Below, one piece after another: positions 1-8,294 of a DNA stretch of 60,717 nt (the stretch's first letter is position 1; the number at the start of each line of letters is the position of its first letter). The stretch is from Myxococcus qinghaiensis (GTDB taxonomy: Bacteria > Myxococcota > Myxococcia > Myxococcales > Myxococcaceae). The notes below the pieces were generated by a model that saw only the letters and a list, made by a program, of their open reading frames with translations, was not told the DNA's origin and did no database searches. The stretch covers positions 1-60,717 of the forward strand of contig NZ_JAKCFA010000044.1 of the NCBI RefSeq assembly GCF_024198215.1, in the 5' to 3' direction. The position numbers were made by a program, and so were the translations under genes.

Positions 1-60
1 GATGCCCGCCGCTACCTCGACATGGCCCTGCTGACTTCAAACCCAGACACCGCTGAATGA
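1..60 (+). CDS. C-terminal end of an unidentified gene (partial)
   Basis: The first 60 bases read in frame 1 as DARRYLDMALLTSNPDTAE followed by a TGA stop, with codon choice typical of the window. The start lies outside the window. The fragment is too short to assign a family. No hairpin terminator is obvious in the 70 bp before the convergent gene that ends at 131. Confidence 0.45.
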   Translation, partial: DARRYLDMALLTSNPDTAE

Positions 61-130
61 ATCCGCCAAGGAGCCTTCCTCCCTCGTTCCCCCTCCGAAC
101 CAACTACACACGATTCGGGACTTGACCGGC

Positions 131-982
131 CTAACTTGGGTCGCTCCCGTACAGGTTCCCCTTGTGGAGTTCATCGACGAATCCCTGAATGAGCGCCTGG
201 AACTCGGCAGGACTCTGCTTGGCGTGGGCTGCCCGGTCCGCATCGAATCCGTCCCAGAGGTTGTACCGGGACGCCTTTGCCACGATGAGGAAGGAACCCC
301 CAAAGCATCGGTTGATTAGCCGTGCCCCGTCGGGAAGTTTCTGTGGTTCGCCTGCCTCGTCAACGCCGTAGTCGCCCTCATCCCAGTAGAAGCTTTCGAC
401 GTACTCACCAGGAGTCAGCTCGAGGACGACCTCGAACGCCTCGTCGGCCTCGTTGGGTCCGCTCTCGTAAACGCCCGACGGTGCGAGTTTGCCGGTCTGG
501 AGCAAGAAATAGGCCCACTCACGCAAAGGGTCCCGCTCTGGCATGACGAACTGCAGAGAGTCGGGGCGGACGATGCGGGTGATGCCGTCGAAGCTGAGTT
601 CAATGCAATCAGCTTCCTGGCTGTGGCTGGCGCCTTCTAAGTCGAGGCCTCCACGAGAGGGGAGGAAGACGTGGTTCAGAGGGGCCTTCTTCCCGATGCC
701 TTCGAGGACGCCGACGATGTCTCTGACGTCCGTCCAGGTGATGCCGGCGCTCTTGCCGGAGAACCCCTCCGTCATGGCACGCCAAGCCGTCAGGCTCTCC
801 TCGCGGAAGCTGCGACGGCGCTCTTGGTGGGCGAGTGGTGCTCCGCCATGGGGATGAGTGGCAGCTCCTGCCCCACGTGCCGCGTCTTCAGCTTCGAGGT
901 TGCGCTTCGCTGTCATGAAACGCTCGCCCGTGCGCTCCATGCGCGCACGCACGCGGGCCTTGAACTTCTTCTCGTCGGTCAT
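131..982 (-). CDS. Hypothetical protein, 283 aa
   Basis: The family is not recognised. The protein begins with a basic helix (FKARVRARMERTGERFMTAK) of a kind I have seen at the N-terminus of many otherwise unrelated small bacterial proteins. A Gly/His-rich linker and a mostly hydrophilic globular region follow, with no membrane segment or signal peptide. The ATG at 982 is preferred over the in-frame GTG at 994 because GGAG sits six bases upstream of it. The stop faces the end of the preceding plus-strand gene, so the two converge. It opens a run of accessory genes, so an immunity or defence role is possible but not shown. Confidence 0.7.
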   Translation of the reverse strand: MTDEKKFKARVRARMERTGERFMTAKRNLEAEDAARGAGAATHPHGGAPLAHQERRRSFREESLTAWRAMTEGFSGKSAGITWTDVRDIVGVLEGIGKKAPLNHVFLPSRGGLDLEGASHSQEADCIELSFDGITRIVRPDSLQFVMPERDPLREWAYFLLQTGKLAPSGVYESGPNEADEAFEVVLELTPGEYVESFYWDEGDYGVDEAGEPQKLPDGARLINRCFGGSFLIVAKASRYNLWDGFDADRAAHAKQSPAEFQALIQGFVDELHKGNLYGSDPS

Positions 983-1545
983 CGCAGACTCCACGCCAAC
1001 GCGGTCTCATCCCCCACCTGAGCCTGTTGGCTAGGAATCGCGACAACCGCCCGAGGTCTGGTGGCCCCTTTGCCTCGCTCTCAGGTCCCGTGGGGGGAGA
1101 CCAGTGCGGGTCAGGCGGTAGGCGACCGCCTTTCCGGTTCTCTATATCGCCGCGAATACCACTTCGCAATTCGGTCGTGGACGCCGTCCTAAACGGGCGG
1201 ATTTCCTGGCCTCCACAAGGTGTGGGCCGCGCGCCTGTCGGGCTGTAGTCCGCAAGAGGAAATCGACGGCCACTCTGCAAGCGCGTTCCACCATCAGTAA
1301 GTTCGGGCGGGCGGCTTGCGAGCTGTGGAGGAACTGATGGGGTGGTATCCGTGGCCCATGCAGCCCATGAGCTATGTAGGAGATGATGCGGTGCATCCTT
1401 AAGCACACGCAGCCGGCTGGGTAAGCAAGGCCAGCCGCTGCGTTCGCGGGGACATAGGCCGGCCTGCTTTGGCATCCTGCACGTGGCAGGAACGTCCATC
1501 TGATAGGATCAACCCAGCTCCCCTGGTCCGAAGATGAGGTCGAGG
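983..1545. other. Intergenic stretch, no gene recognised
   Basis: About 560 bp between divergent genes. Short open frames exist on both strands, but none has a ribosome-binding site together with family-like sequence. A minus-strand frame around 1150-1310 has a slightly protein-like composition and could be a decayed gene. No clear inverted repeat or terminator was seen. Promoters for both flanking genes presumably lie here. Confidence 0.5.
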
Positions 1546-2352
1546 ATGACGACGAAGTCAGAAGAGGTGGTGTGCCTACCCACGCTCTATAGAGGCGACT
1601 CGCTGCCATCTCGGGTCACGCAAGATGCCAACGCAACGCATCGGGGTCGAACCTTTGCTGAATACTACGTTACAGAGGGACTCCTCTCCAAATCCACCGA
1701 CCAGGGTCTCTCGCGCCACTTGAACTGGCCTCTGGAGAAGCTTGTGGCTGTCCACGTGGGCTACCGGAAAGATATTCAGGATGAGGAGTACGCGGCCTAT
1801 CACAGCCCTTTGATATCGTTTTCTACCGATGCAAATGCGGCGTGGCATTTCCTTGACCGCACGGCGAAGAAGTCATTCGAGCCGTCCCCAATCGGAGCTG
1901 CCACGCACTTCATGTGGAAGCTCACGGATGTTCGAGTGCGGCCGATCTCTCCTGGGAGATACCGCTTCGAGTATCGAAAGAGCACGAAGAACGTAGATAG
2001 GTTCCGCGAGCAGTTCGTTGCAGCGGTCAACGAAGGTGACCTGTCCCAGCTTACTGCCGCCCTGGCCACTCAGATCGTCCACCAGCACATTCAGGCGGAT
2101 ACGGGGCTACACGTCGCAGACTTCATCGACGTCAACACGTTCCTCGCGACGGTCGACCCTGCTACGCACAATGTCGACGAGGAACTCCTCGCGCGAGCTC
2201 GAAAGTTCGGAGAGAAGTGGTCCGAGTGGCTTCTCTACCCAATGGAAGTCGAAGCGTCACTCGGTGGGTTGTCGGGCCGATTCAGCGTGAATGAGGCTCT
2301 CGACTTTCACCTGTTCGCTCGGAAAGTTCCGCCGCAGGTCGCGCCCCCGTGA
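1546..2352 (+). CDS. Hypothetical protein, possible ADP-ribosyltransferase-like fold
   Basis: A 268-aa soluble protein. Near the N-terminus it reads LYRGDSLPSR, and about 60 residues later SPLISFSTDANAAWHFL. An arginine in a YRG context followed by an S-F-S-T strand is the spacing seen in R-S-E type ADP-ribosyltransferase-like domains, including several polymorphic toxins. I could not identify a convincing catalytic glutamate loop, so the assignment is tentative. The ATG at 1546 is chosen because GAGG lies about six bases upstream. An in-frame ATG at 1534 is the alternative. It is followed at a 143-bp distance by a protease gene on the same strand. Confidence 0.6.
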   Translation: MTTKSEEVVCLPTLYRGDSLPSRVTQDANATHRGRTFAEYYVTEGLLSKSTDQGLSRHLNWPLEKLVAVHVGYRKDIQDEEYAAYHSPLISFSTDANAAWHFLDRTAKKSFEPSPIGAATHFMWKLTDVRVRPISPGRYRFEYRKSTKNVDRFREQFVAAVNEGDLSQLTAALATQIVHQHIQADTGLHVADFIDVNTFLATVDPATHNVDEELLARARKFGEKWSEWLLYPMEVEASLGGLSGRFSVNEALDFHLFARKVPPQVAPP

Positions 2353-2495
2353 AGCCCTCATAGTGCAGGGAGCGCGCTTCGCGCTTCGTGGGCCAAAGTA
2401 GGACGATGACCGTGCGCACCAGGCCCCCTTGCCGCGAAGCTCTGTCCGGGGGCCTCGGTGCGCTCCCAGGGGAGTGACTGAACTTAGGGAGTGAC

Positions 2496-3323
2496 ATGAA
2501 GAAGCTAGTGGGTGCTGACGAGCATCTTGAACTGTTGAGAAGCGTTGAGGGGGAACTCAAGCAGCTTGGGGACGACTACTCCGTTCCATTGGTTGCCCGA
2601 CAGCCTGAAGGCTTCCCTCGGCCTGTTGGGACCGGCTGGTTCTTTCGATGCGAACTTGAGTGGTTCTTGGTTACGGCTGCGCACGTTGTGGAGGAGTTTT
2701 TCCCTGTAGGAGATAGGAAGAAAACGAAGCCCTCTGACTCCATGCTGTTGGTTCCGGGGGTTGATGCGGCGATGGTGCCTTTGGGTGGTAAATGGAGTTT
2801 GTCGGACGATTACGACGTGGCGATTCTCAGGCTGGAATCGCCGAGCGTCGTCAGGGATCGTTGGAAGCCAGTCACGATGGCCGACTTGGCGCCTGATGAG
2901 CCAGAGGACCAGTATCCTTGGTACCACGTGACTGGCTGGCCTACTGAGTACAGCAAGCGAGTGGAGGGTGGATTGGCCGGCGACAAGTTTCGCTTCAATG
3001 CTCAAGCTGAGCCGGTGCCGGCGGGTGATGAATTCGACAGAAAGATGCGAATTCGCTTTCCGCTCTATCGGAACGATTTTGGCACAATTGATGGAAATGA
3101 AGCCTCTCATCCGCAGTTGCGCGGAATCAGTGGGGCTCCTGTGTGGCGAATTTTTGAAGACGGCAACCGCTATCGCCCGCTGCTTGCTGGCGTGCAGGTG
3201 TCGTACTGGGACCGCCACACTGTTTGGTACATTGATGCAGTTCGGTGGGGCTGCGTGCGCATGTTGATCGAGCACTCGGTTCCGGGGCTCTTCAAGTCCG
3301 CAGAGAAACTCGTGTTGCGATAA
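2496..3323 (+). CDS. Trypsin-like serine peptidase
   Basis: A 275-aa protein of the chymotrypsin-fold (S1-like) family. The catalytic triad can be read directly: His63 in TAAHVVEEF, Asp107 in DYDVAILRL and Ser212 in GISGAPVW. The segment PVGTGWFF before the His is the usual first core strand. There is no signal peptide, so it is probably cytoplasmic. Such proteases recur in defence-type gene neighbourhoods, where they cleave partner proteins. The start at 2496 has GGGAG five bases upstream. The next gene on the same strand begins 175 bp downstream, so co-transcription is possible. The substrate is unknown. Confidence 0.85.
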   Translation: MKKLVGADEHLELLRSVEGELKQLGDDYSVPLVARQPEGFPRPVGTGWFFRCELEWFLVTAAHVVEEFFPVGDRKKTKPSDSMLLVPGVDAAMVPLGGKWSLSDDYDVAILRLESPSVVRDRWKPVTMADLAPDEPEDQYPWYHVTGWPTEYSKRVEGGLAGDKFRFNAQAEPVPAGDEFDRKMRIRFPLYRNDFGTIDGNEASHPQLRGISGAPVWRIFEDGNRYRPLLAGVQVSYWDRHTVWYIDAVRWGCVRMLIEHSVPGLFKSAEKLVLR

Positions 3324-3498
3324 CGCTTCGGTGTCTTCTCGTGGCGTGCGCTTGGCGATCCGTCGCGCCTTGCTGTATCGCCTTGCCGCGCTTACGGCGA
3401 GGTGACCGTGTAATAGGCCGGTACCAGAGAGTTGAACGCGGCCACTCCGGTCCTTGGGCCCTCAGTATCCATTGGTGATTGATGGAAAGGAACGTCGG

Positions 3499-3864
3499 AT
3501 GACCCCGCTCTTTTCGAAGAACAGCGAGCTTGTCGGTTGGATGAAGGATGGTGAGCATATTTTCGATACGGGTGTGCGATGGGTTGCCTTCATCAGAAAT
3601 GGGCATGCTTGGTCCGCCCAGGGTGTTCGTTGGCTCGGTCCGGTCGACGGGAAGACCTGCCTTGACACATCTGGCCAGCCTGTTGTGTGGAGCCCAGGTC
3701 ATCCAATCCGTGGACGGGTGACTCCTCCAACGCCTCCGACTCCACCCACGCCACCTACGCCGCCAACACCATCCACTCCTCCAACTCCGCCCACTCCTCC
3801 AACACCTCCGACTCCGGCAGGGGGGTGGTCTTGGCGAGCTTTCCAGGCATGGCTTGATGGCTGA
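3499..3864 (+). CDS. Four-fold beta-flower domain protein with Thr-Pro-Pro tail
   Basis: A 121-aa protein. Residues 1-65 hold short repeated strands (LVGWMKDGEHIFD, WVAFIRNGHAWSA, WLGPVDGKTCLD) that match the small four-fold beta-flower domain known from many bacterial proteins of unknown role. Residues about 75-107 are a perfect run of Thr-Pro-Pro units, followed by a short Trp-rich end (GGWSWRAFQAWLDG). The start at ATG 3499 is chosen over an upstream in-frame ATG at 3454 because GGAAAGGA precedes it by seven bases and the domain begins there. Its TGA overlaps the start of the next gene by 8 bp (ATGGCTGA), implying translational coupling. Confidence 0.75.
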   Translation: MTPLFSKNSELVGWMKDGEHIFDTGVRWVAFIRNGHAWSAQGVRWLGPVDGKTCLDTSGQPVVWSPGHPIRGRVTPPTPPTPPTPPTPPTPSTPPTPPTPPTPPTPAGGWSWRAFQAWLDG

Positions 3865-4780
3865 TTTTGTGTCCACCGCATTCACCGCCGACGCATACCT
3901 CCCTTGGGGGATTGCCCCGCCCACGCGTCCGACGCCTACTGCTGACGGAGGCGCCCCCATGCGGATGCGGTTGACGCGGGATGTGGAGCTGGAGGACGAC
4001 GGCCAGCGGGAGCTGATGGTGGAGGTCTTCGTCCACGAGCGGCGGGGCGGCGTCGCTGAGCTCCAGCCCGCAGGCGCTGAGTGGCGCGTGCGGAGGCTGC
4101 GTGGGACGGCGGACCTCAACCGCCAGGGCAGGGGCACGGCCACGGTGCGGGTGGCGGCGCCGGGGCTTTACCGCGTGCGGGGCGTCGCGAGTGCCCGGCG
4201 TGCCCGGGTCGCCTACGTCGAGGTGACAGACTCGGGTGGCGCCCTCCACGCCACCGTCTTCGGGGTGGATGAGCAGGTGCCGCGCACGACAGGGCCTACG
4301 CTCCAGGTACTGGAAGAGCGATTCGGCATCACCTCGGCCCGGGCCGCACGCGCGTCCCAGCGGCGTGATGCAACTGACGCGCTTGCGGACCAGCTCGAGG
4401 CGGGCTGTGTCCACGTCATCCTGCCGCACGTGGTCCTCACAGTGGAGGGGCCGGGGGTGCCGCCCCTCCAGGCCGTCAGCGACAAGCAACTCGCCTACGC
4501 GCGCGCCGTCCGCGCGAGTGCCGTCCATGGCTTCCTCAGCGTGATGCTGGCGCGCGGCGCGAAGCTGCCACGTTCCAACGTTGAGGAGCAGATGCCGATG
4601 CTCGCCGGTTGGGTACAGAGCCACCTGCGTGCGGAGACGGAGAGCCGCTACTGGCTGGACGGCCAGGCGCGCGCGGCCCCAGACATCGGCGTGTTGGGCG
4701 AGGCCTTCCGCGCGGCACGAGCCGCGAAGGTGGAGATGCCCGCAGACCCGCTTCTCCACATTGACCTGGCGTGGCCGTGA
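3857..4780 (+). CDS. Hypothetical protein, 307 aa, coupled to the beta-flower gene
   Basis: The family is not recognised. The first ~35 residues are Pro/Thr-rich. Residues ~38-140 look like a beta-sandwich (alternating hydrophobic strands such as RELMVEVFVHERRGG and LYRVRGVASARRARVAYVEV). The rest is mainly alpha-helical. No signal peptide or membrane segment is visible. The ATG at 3857 overlaps the stop of the preceding gene, so the pair probably acts together. The mix of an extended N-terminus, a beta domain and a helical domain would fit an adaptor, but this is inference. A long antisense frame here is a high-GC shadow. Confidence 0.7.
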   Translation: MADFVSTAFTADAYLPWGIAPPTRPTPTADGGAPMRMRLTRDVELEDDGQRELMVEVFVHERRGGVAELQPAGAEWRVRRLRGTADLNRQGRGTATVRVAAPGLYRVRGVASARRARVAYVEVTDSGGALHATVFGVDEQVPRTTGPTLQVLEERFGITSARAARASQRRDATDALADQLEAGCVHVILPHVVLTVEGPGVPPLQAVSDKQLAYARAVRASAVHGFLSVMLARGAKLPRSNVEEQMPMLAGWVQSHLRAETESRYWLDGQARAAPDIGVLGEAFRAARAAKVEMPADPLLHIDLAWP

Positions 4781-4830
4781 GCCTGAAGATGATTTCGGAC
4801 CTCCTGGCGGCGCGGAGGAGTGCGAAGCCC

Positions 4831-4890
4831 GCGCCCTGCTCATTCGCCTTGACGTACGCATGATGCAGCGACCGAATTTTGGGTAGGCAC
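4831..4890. repeat. Direct repeat, copy A (flanks DUF4365 gene)
   Basis: A ~60-bp block in the intergenic space before the DUF4365 gene, nearly identical to 5995-6055 after it. Both share the core GACGTACGCATGA and the end GGTAGGCAC. About seven differences, three of them single-base indels, separate the copies. On the minus strand both read through a similar peptide (SLHHAYVK here, SLRHAYVK in copy B), so they may be decayed ends of one mobile coding element. Confidence 0.7.
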
Positions 4891-4952
4891 ACCAGGTGGG
4901 GGCGCCAAGCTGTATAGAGGCCGAGTCGATTTACTCCCCTGCGAGGAACCGG

Positions 4953-5951
4953 ATGAGCCTCCCGAAAGCAGGTAGCACCTACGCACAAGAGCGCCGCGGC
5001 GTGGTAGCGGTTCAGAGTTACGCCGCCAGTCGCGCACAGATTTTCCGCGAGACTCCGACGGGCGACGTTGGCATCGACGCCCAGTTGGAGTTCGTGAATC
5101 CTGATGGGCAGGTGACTGGGCAAACAATAGGATTGCAGATCAAATCGGGCCCGTCGTTTTTCGCTCACTCGACAAGGAACGGCTGGAAATTTTATCCGGA
5201 GGAAAAGCACCGAACCTACTGGGAGCGTTACCCACTGCCAGTCATCTTGGTGCTGCATGACCCCGAGGCGAAACGATCATACTGGGTGGACGTGCGGCAG
5301 GCGCTGCGGAGCCCTTCGACAGCTACACAAGCCTGGATCGAGATCCCGAGTACCAATCTTCTCGAAGAGACAGTGGTGACCCGACTGTTCGAGAACGCCG
5401 GCGTCCAGGATGAGGCATTCATCGAAGACCTCGACATGGTCATCGAAGCCATGTTGGAACGGCGAACGACCAATCCTGCGTTCGTGCTCTCATATCTAGA
5501 CCTGTTCTGTGCTGGTCTCACGAACATCTGCAGGTCCATCTACTTCGGAACAGATGTAGCACTTGAAGTTGTTGAGTCGAATCTGAGCAACGCTGGATGG
5601 GAATTCGGCTTAGGCATGGGACAGCGTGAGCAAAACTTCCTATTCGGGTTCGTGCGCTTCTTGGTCGCGCAGCACTTGGCTGATGTGAATTTTGCCGATT
5701 GCCTGATCGATGTCATCGACCGCCATATGACACCCACGTTCATGGCGCCCCTGACGGGGCGAGGCCGAGCGGTCGTCAATGCGTTGCATGAGCGTGAAGC
5801 GGAACTCGTTCGCAAGGGACAGATGCCTGATGGCAGGGGCGAACTGATCGCGCAGGAAGCTTTTGTCACCATGGATAGGGGGAGCTACGGCTCCCGCCTA
5901 GACCGGCTCTTCCAATTCCAGGCCGTCTTCACCCCGAAGAAGGATCCGTGA
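4953..5951 (+). CDS. DUF4365 domain protein (PD-(D/E)XK nuclease-like)
   Basis: A 332-aa protein. The N-terminal ~150 residues match DUF4365: ERRGVVAVQSYAASRAQI, then GDVGIDAQLEF and IGLQIKSGPSFF, then a Trp/Tyr-rich region ending VILVLHDPEAKRSYWVDV. The Asp, Glu and Gln-x-Lys positions correspond to the catalytic pattern of PD-(D/E)XK-type nucleases. The C-terminal half is alpha-helical and not recognised. The ATG at 4953 has an AGGA site upstream and places the domain at the N-terminus. DUF4365 proteins are often found in defence islands. The gene lies alone between two 60-bp direct repeats, suggesting it moved in as a cassette. No target is known. Confidence 0.8.
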   Translation: MSLPKAGSTYAQERRGVVAVQSYAASRAQIFRETPTGDVGIDAQLEFVNPDGQVTGQTIGLQIKSGPSFFAHSTRNGWKFYPEEKHRTYWERYPLPVILVLHDPEAKRSYWVDVRQALRSPSTATQAWIEIPSTNLLEETVVTRLFENAGVQDEAFIEDLDMVIEAMLERRTTNPAFVLSYLDLFCAGLTNICRSIYFGTDVALEVVESNLSNAGWEFGLGMGQREQNFLFGFVRFLVAQHLADVNFADCLIDVIDRHMTPTFMAPLTGRGRAVVNALHEREAELVRKGQMPDGRGELIAQEAFVTMDRGSYGSRLDRLFQFQAVFTPKKDP

Positions 5952-5994
5952 CGCTGCCAAGGGTCTTAATTCCCAGGTAGGTCGATGGCCGTGC

Positions 5995-6055
5995 GCGCCC
6001 GCTCACTCGCCTTTGACGTACGCATGACGCAGCGACCGAGTTTTAGGGTAGGCAC
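5995..6055. repeat. Direct repeat, copy B (flanks DUF4365 gene)
   Basis: Second copy of the block at 4831-4890, in the same orientation, 44 bp after the DUF4365 stop. One extra T (TTTGACG versus TTGACG) shifts the minus-strand peptide frame, which here ends in SLRHAYVKGE and a stop. The two copies bracket a single gene of about 1 kb. Confidence 0.7.
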
Positions 6056-6277
6056 GGGTCTCAAGTCGGAGATGCCTCGAGCCCTACAGGGAGAGGGAGA
6101 AACTCCGGAGTTATTCTCTTGAGCCCGGGTACACGACAGACCCATCAGGCCCCGTGTCCAACTCGACCTACGGTTCTCCCCCTTGTTCGTAGGGCGATGC
6201 TGCGGACAGGGGATGCAGGAGTCGCAAGCTTAGCTATTCGGTGTACGGTAGACCCAACTGCGTTGGGGGAGGATACG

Positions 6278-7438
6278 ATGGGGACCCTTTCGTTTATGCC
6301 GTGGACGACGGTGTACGAACCCGTGAAGGTTGGCGCCTTCACCTTGCGGCCGGTGATTCTGGATAAGAGTGGGGCCTACGAGTGCAATCCAGCCGCAGCT
6401 TGGGTCGATCCGCCTGCGGACGTGCTGGATATCCTGAAGGTGTACCGGAATCGCCCGAACATGAGGGCCGACTCGGACCCTTCCACTGGCATCATTAGCA
6501 GTGCGACTGTGATTCAGTTTGGGGAGCGCCCAGTCACAGATGATCTTTCCGATGAGGATATTGAGAACCTCTTCTCGTTTCGCGAGGCATTCACTTTTTC
6601 CGGCTTGGCGGAACGTGAATTCTTTGCACATAACGGGTACTGCAACAAAGATTCGTTTACGATGATCGGCCAGCGTTTTTCGGCGGCCGCTAAGGGCGTG
6701 AGCCTCGTGTCGAGGCGTCTCGACGGGACCACGACGGCCTATTGGCCGCTTGAATACGTGGAGTTCCGTAAGGATGCGCACATTCCTGAGTTGCGTAGCT
6801 ACCATACAGACGGGGGACTCGCTGGGCTACTGCTCGACCGAATGACGGACGACGAACCGCTTGCTCTAGCAGTTGCGCACTTCAACAGTGCCAACACAGA
6901 TAGGTCGAATGAGAACGCGGCGAGTGATCTCATCTGGCTCGTCAGTGCTTACCAGCAGCTGCTTGGGTCTAATGGAAAGTGTGACGATCTCCGTTCCAAG
7001 CTTGCTGAACTCATGTTGTGTGTTCCTGTCTGTGAGGGTCGCCCTGCACGAGCCTCGCTTCTTGGGTGGCTCCAGCGTCAGAAACGCCAGCCATCGGCGA
7101 GAGAGGCCTGGATTCTTGACCTATGTACGTCCCGAGGGAATGTGGCTCACGGACATCGGCCGAGCGCTTTCAAGACTGCCGTCTGGTCGCTTCAGGAGCA
7201 TCTGCTCTTGGGGTCGTATCTCTTCCCGCTGTTGGTGAAACTCAAGCTTTGTAAGGATGGGGCACGTTCGCTCCGCGACAATGAGCGGCGCGACCTAGCC
7301 TTGTTCGACGTGATGTGTACTAGCGAGAATCTTATGGGCAGCGTCGATAAGATGCGCGGTGTTCCGAGTGCCTATCGTTGGAATGAAGTCCGAAGGACAG
7401 CGTTGTTCCGGGTAGATACGAATTGGTCTTGCGGTTGA
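6278..7438 (+). CDS. HEPN-like protein of unknown function
   Basis: A 386-aa soluble protein. Residues ~1-170 are not recognised. The C-terminal half is helical and contains LDLCTSRGNVAHGHRPS, with Arg286 and His291 forming the R-x4-H motif of HEPN domains, which are mostly RNases in toxin and defence systems. The surrounding pattern (a helix with SDLIWLVSAYQQLLG, then the RGNVAHG loop, then another long helix) fits abortive-infection type HEPN proteins. The ATG at 6278 has a strong GGGGGAGGA upstream, and the open frame before it is not protein-like. It is a single-gene unit following the DUF4365 cassette. The HEPN call rests on motif and helical context only. Confidence 0.65.
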   Translation: MGTLSFMPWTTVYEPVKVGAFTLRPVILDKSGAYECNPAAAWVDPPADVLDILKVYRNRPNMRADSDPSTGIISSATVIQFGERPVTDDLSDEDIENLFSFREAFTFSGLAEREFFAHNGYCNKDSFTMIGQRFSAAAKGVSLVSRRLDGTTTAYWPLEYVEFRKDAHIPELRSYHTDGGLAGLLLDRMTDDEPLALAVAHFNSANTDRSNENAASDLIWLVSAYQQLLGSNGKCDDLRSKLAELMLCVPVCEGRPARASLLGWLQRQKRQPSAREAWILDLCTSRGNVAHGHRPSAFKTAVWSLQEHLLLGSYLFPLLVKLKLCKDGARSLRDNERRDLALFDVMCTSENLMGSVDKMRGVPSAYRWNEVRRTALFRVDTNWSCG

Positions 7439-7501
7439 ATGGTGCAGGTTTGGAGGTCGCTGTAATTTGGGGCATCTGGGCGGCTGGGCTGGTGAATTGC
7501 G

Positions 7502-8179
7502 TCACGGCCCATGGTAGTCCTCGATGAAGTCGGGATGGTACCACTCCTCGACAGGCATGAATTTGAACCCCTCTGCCTCCCAGCCTCGCAGTTGGTCCAC
7601 CAGGGACGAGTGGAGGAGGATGGTGTAAAGGAGTTCGCCCAGTCGGAAGATGAGCCGTCTTTCCAGGGGAATGGCTGCGAGCGCATGCTCATCGAGCACA
7701 AGCTTGCCAATCGCCAACATCTCCCGAGGGGAGTAGAACAGGCCCTTCGCGCGCTTCTTGTCGACGCAATAGATCGAGCGACAGGTGTGGAGCCACCAGA
7801 ACCTCTGGACTTCCCCGCTCTCGAAGGAGACGTCAGCCGGGAGAAGCTGAAGGTGGCTGATGGCAAGAGGCTCAAGGAGGGACTTGGCCTGGGCAGAGAG
7901 CAGGGGCTCACAGGAGCCTTCATAGGCAGGGAAGGGTTCTTTCGGGAGCACTCCCGTACGGGTGCGCAGGTTGATGGGGTTCGCCACGAAGACAGGGCGC
8001 TGTCGCCAGTTTACTCCTACGAGTTGCTTCTCGGGGGGCGGGCCTTCGCGCGTCATCCATTGGTTGAGCGAATCGCCCATGAGCATGAAGTAGTCGTTCT
8101 GCATATCGGCCTGTGGCTCGTCGAATCCATCGAGCTTGCGGTCGAGGCGAACGTCAAGCAATTCCGAGGTGCGGAGCAT
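7502..8179 (-). CDS. Probable Imm11-like (DUF1629) immunity protein
   Basis: A 225-aa soluble protein. The C-terminal half (FYSPREMLAIGKLVLDEHAL, then LIFRLGELLYTILLHSSLV, then WEAEGFKFMPVEEW) resembles the Imm11/DUF1629 immunity family common in myxobacteria, where such proteins neutralise a co-encoded toxin. No toxin gene lies immediately next to it, so it may be an orphan immunity gene. The start ATG at 8179 has no good Shine-Dalgarno site. An 18-bp palindrome (8188-8205) begins nine bases upstream of it and probably overlaps the promoter. The similarity is by eye and moderate. Confidence 0.65.
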   Translation of the reverse strand: MLRTSELLDVRLDRKLDGFDEPQADMQNDYFMLMGDSLNQWMTREGPPPEKQLVGVNWRQRPVFVANPINLRTRTGVLPKEPFPAYEGSCEPLLSAQAKSLLEPLAISHLQLLPADVSFESGEVQRFWWLHTCRSIYCVDKKRAKGLFYSPREMLAIGKLVLDEHALAAIPLERRLIFRLGELLYTILLHSSLVDQLRGWEAEGFKFMPVEEWYHPDFIEDYHGP

Positions 8180-8187
8180 GACGTGAT

Positions 8188-8205
8188 GGTCTAGTGGACT
8201 AGGCC
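8188..8205. promoter_or_regulatory. 18-bp palindrome GGTCTAGTGGACTAGGCC
   Basis: A near-perfect palindrome with arms GGTCTAGT and ACTAGGCC, one mismatch, in the short space between the divergent Imm11-like and RDD genes. It starts nine bases upstream of the Imm11-like ATG. The same sequence type (GGTCTAGTCAACTAGACC) occurs at 53195-53212 in front of the pseudokinase gene. This suggests a shared operator for a dimeric regulator. Confidence 0.6.
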
Positions 8206-8294
8206 TAATGGGTTGTGTTTGTCGGTGCAGGCGGGAGATTTTCCCTCAAGGAACTTGCCGCCTTGGGGCGGCCGTAGCTGTGCTGCGGCCCTTC

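Noticed and set aside
3755..4861. 368-aa open frame on the minus strand
   Set aside because: Arg/His/Pro-rich composition and no motif; the plus-strand gene at 3857-4780 has normal composition and is coupled to the preceding gene.
7511..8194. 227-aa open frame on the plus strand
   Set aside because: Antisense to the Imm11-like gene, which has the family-like sequence.
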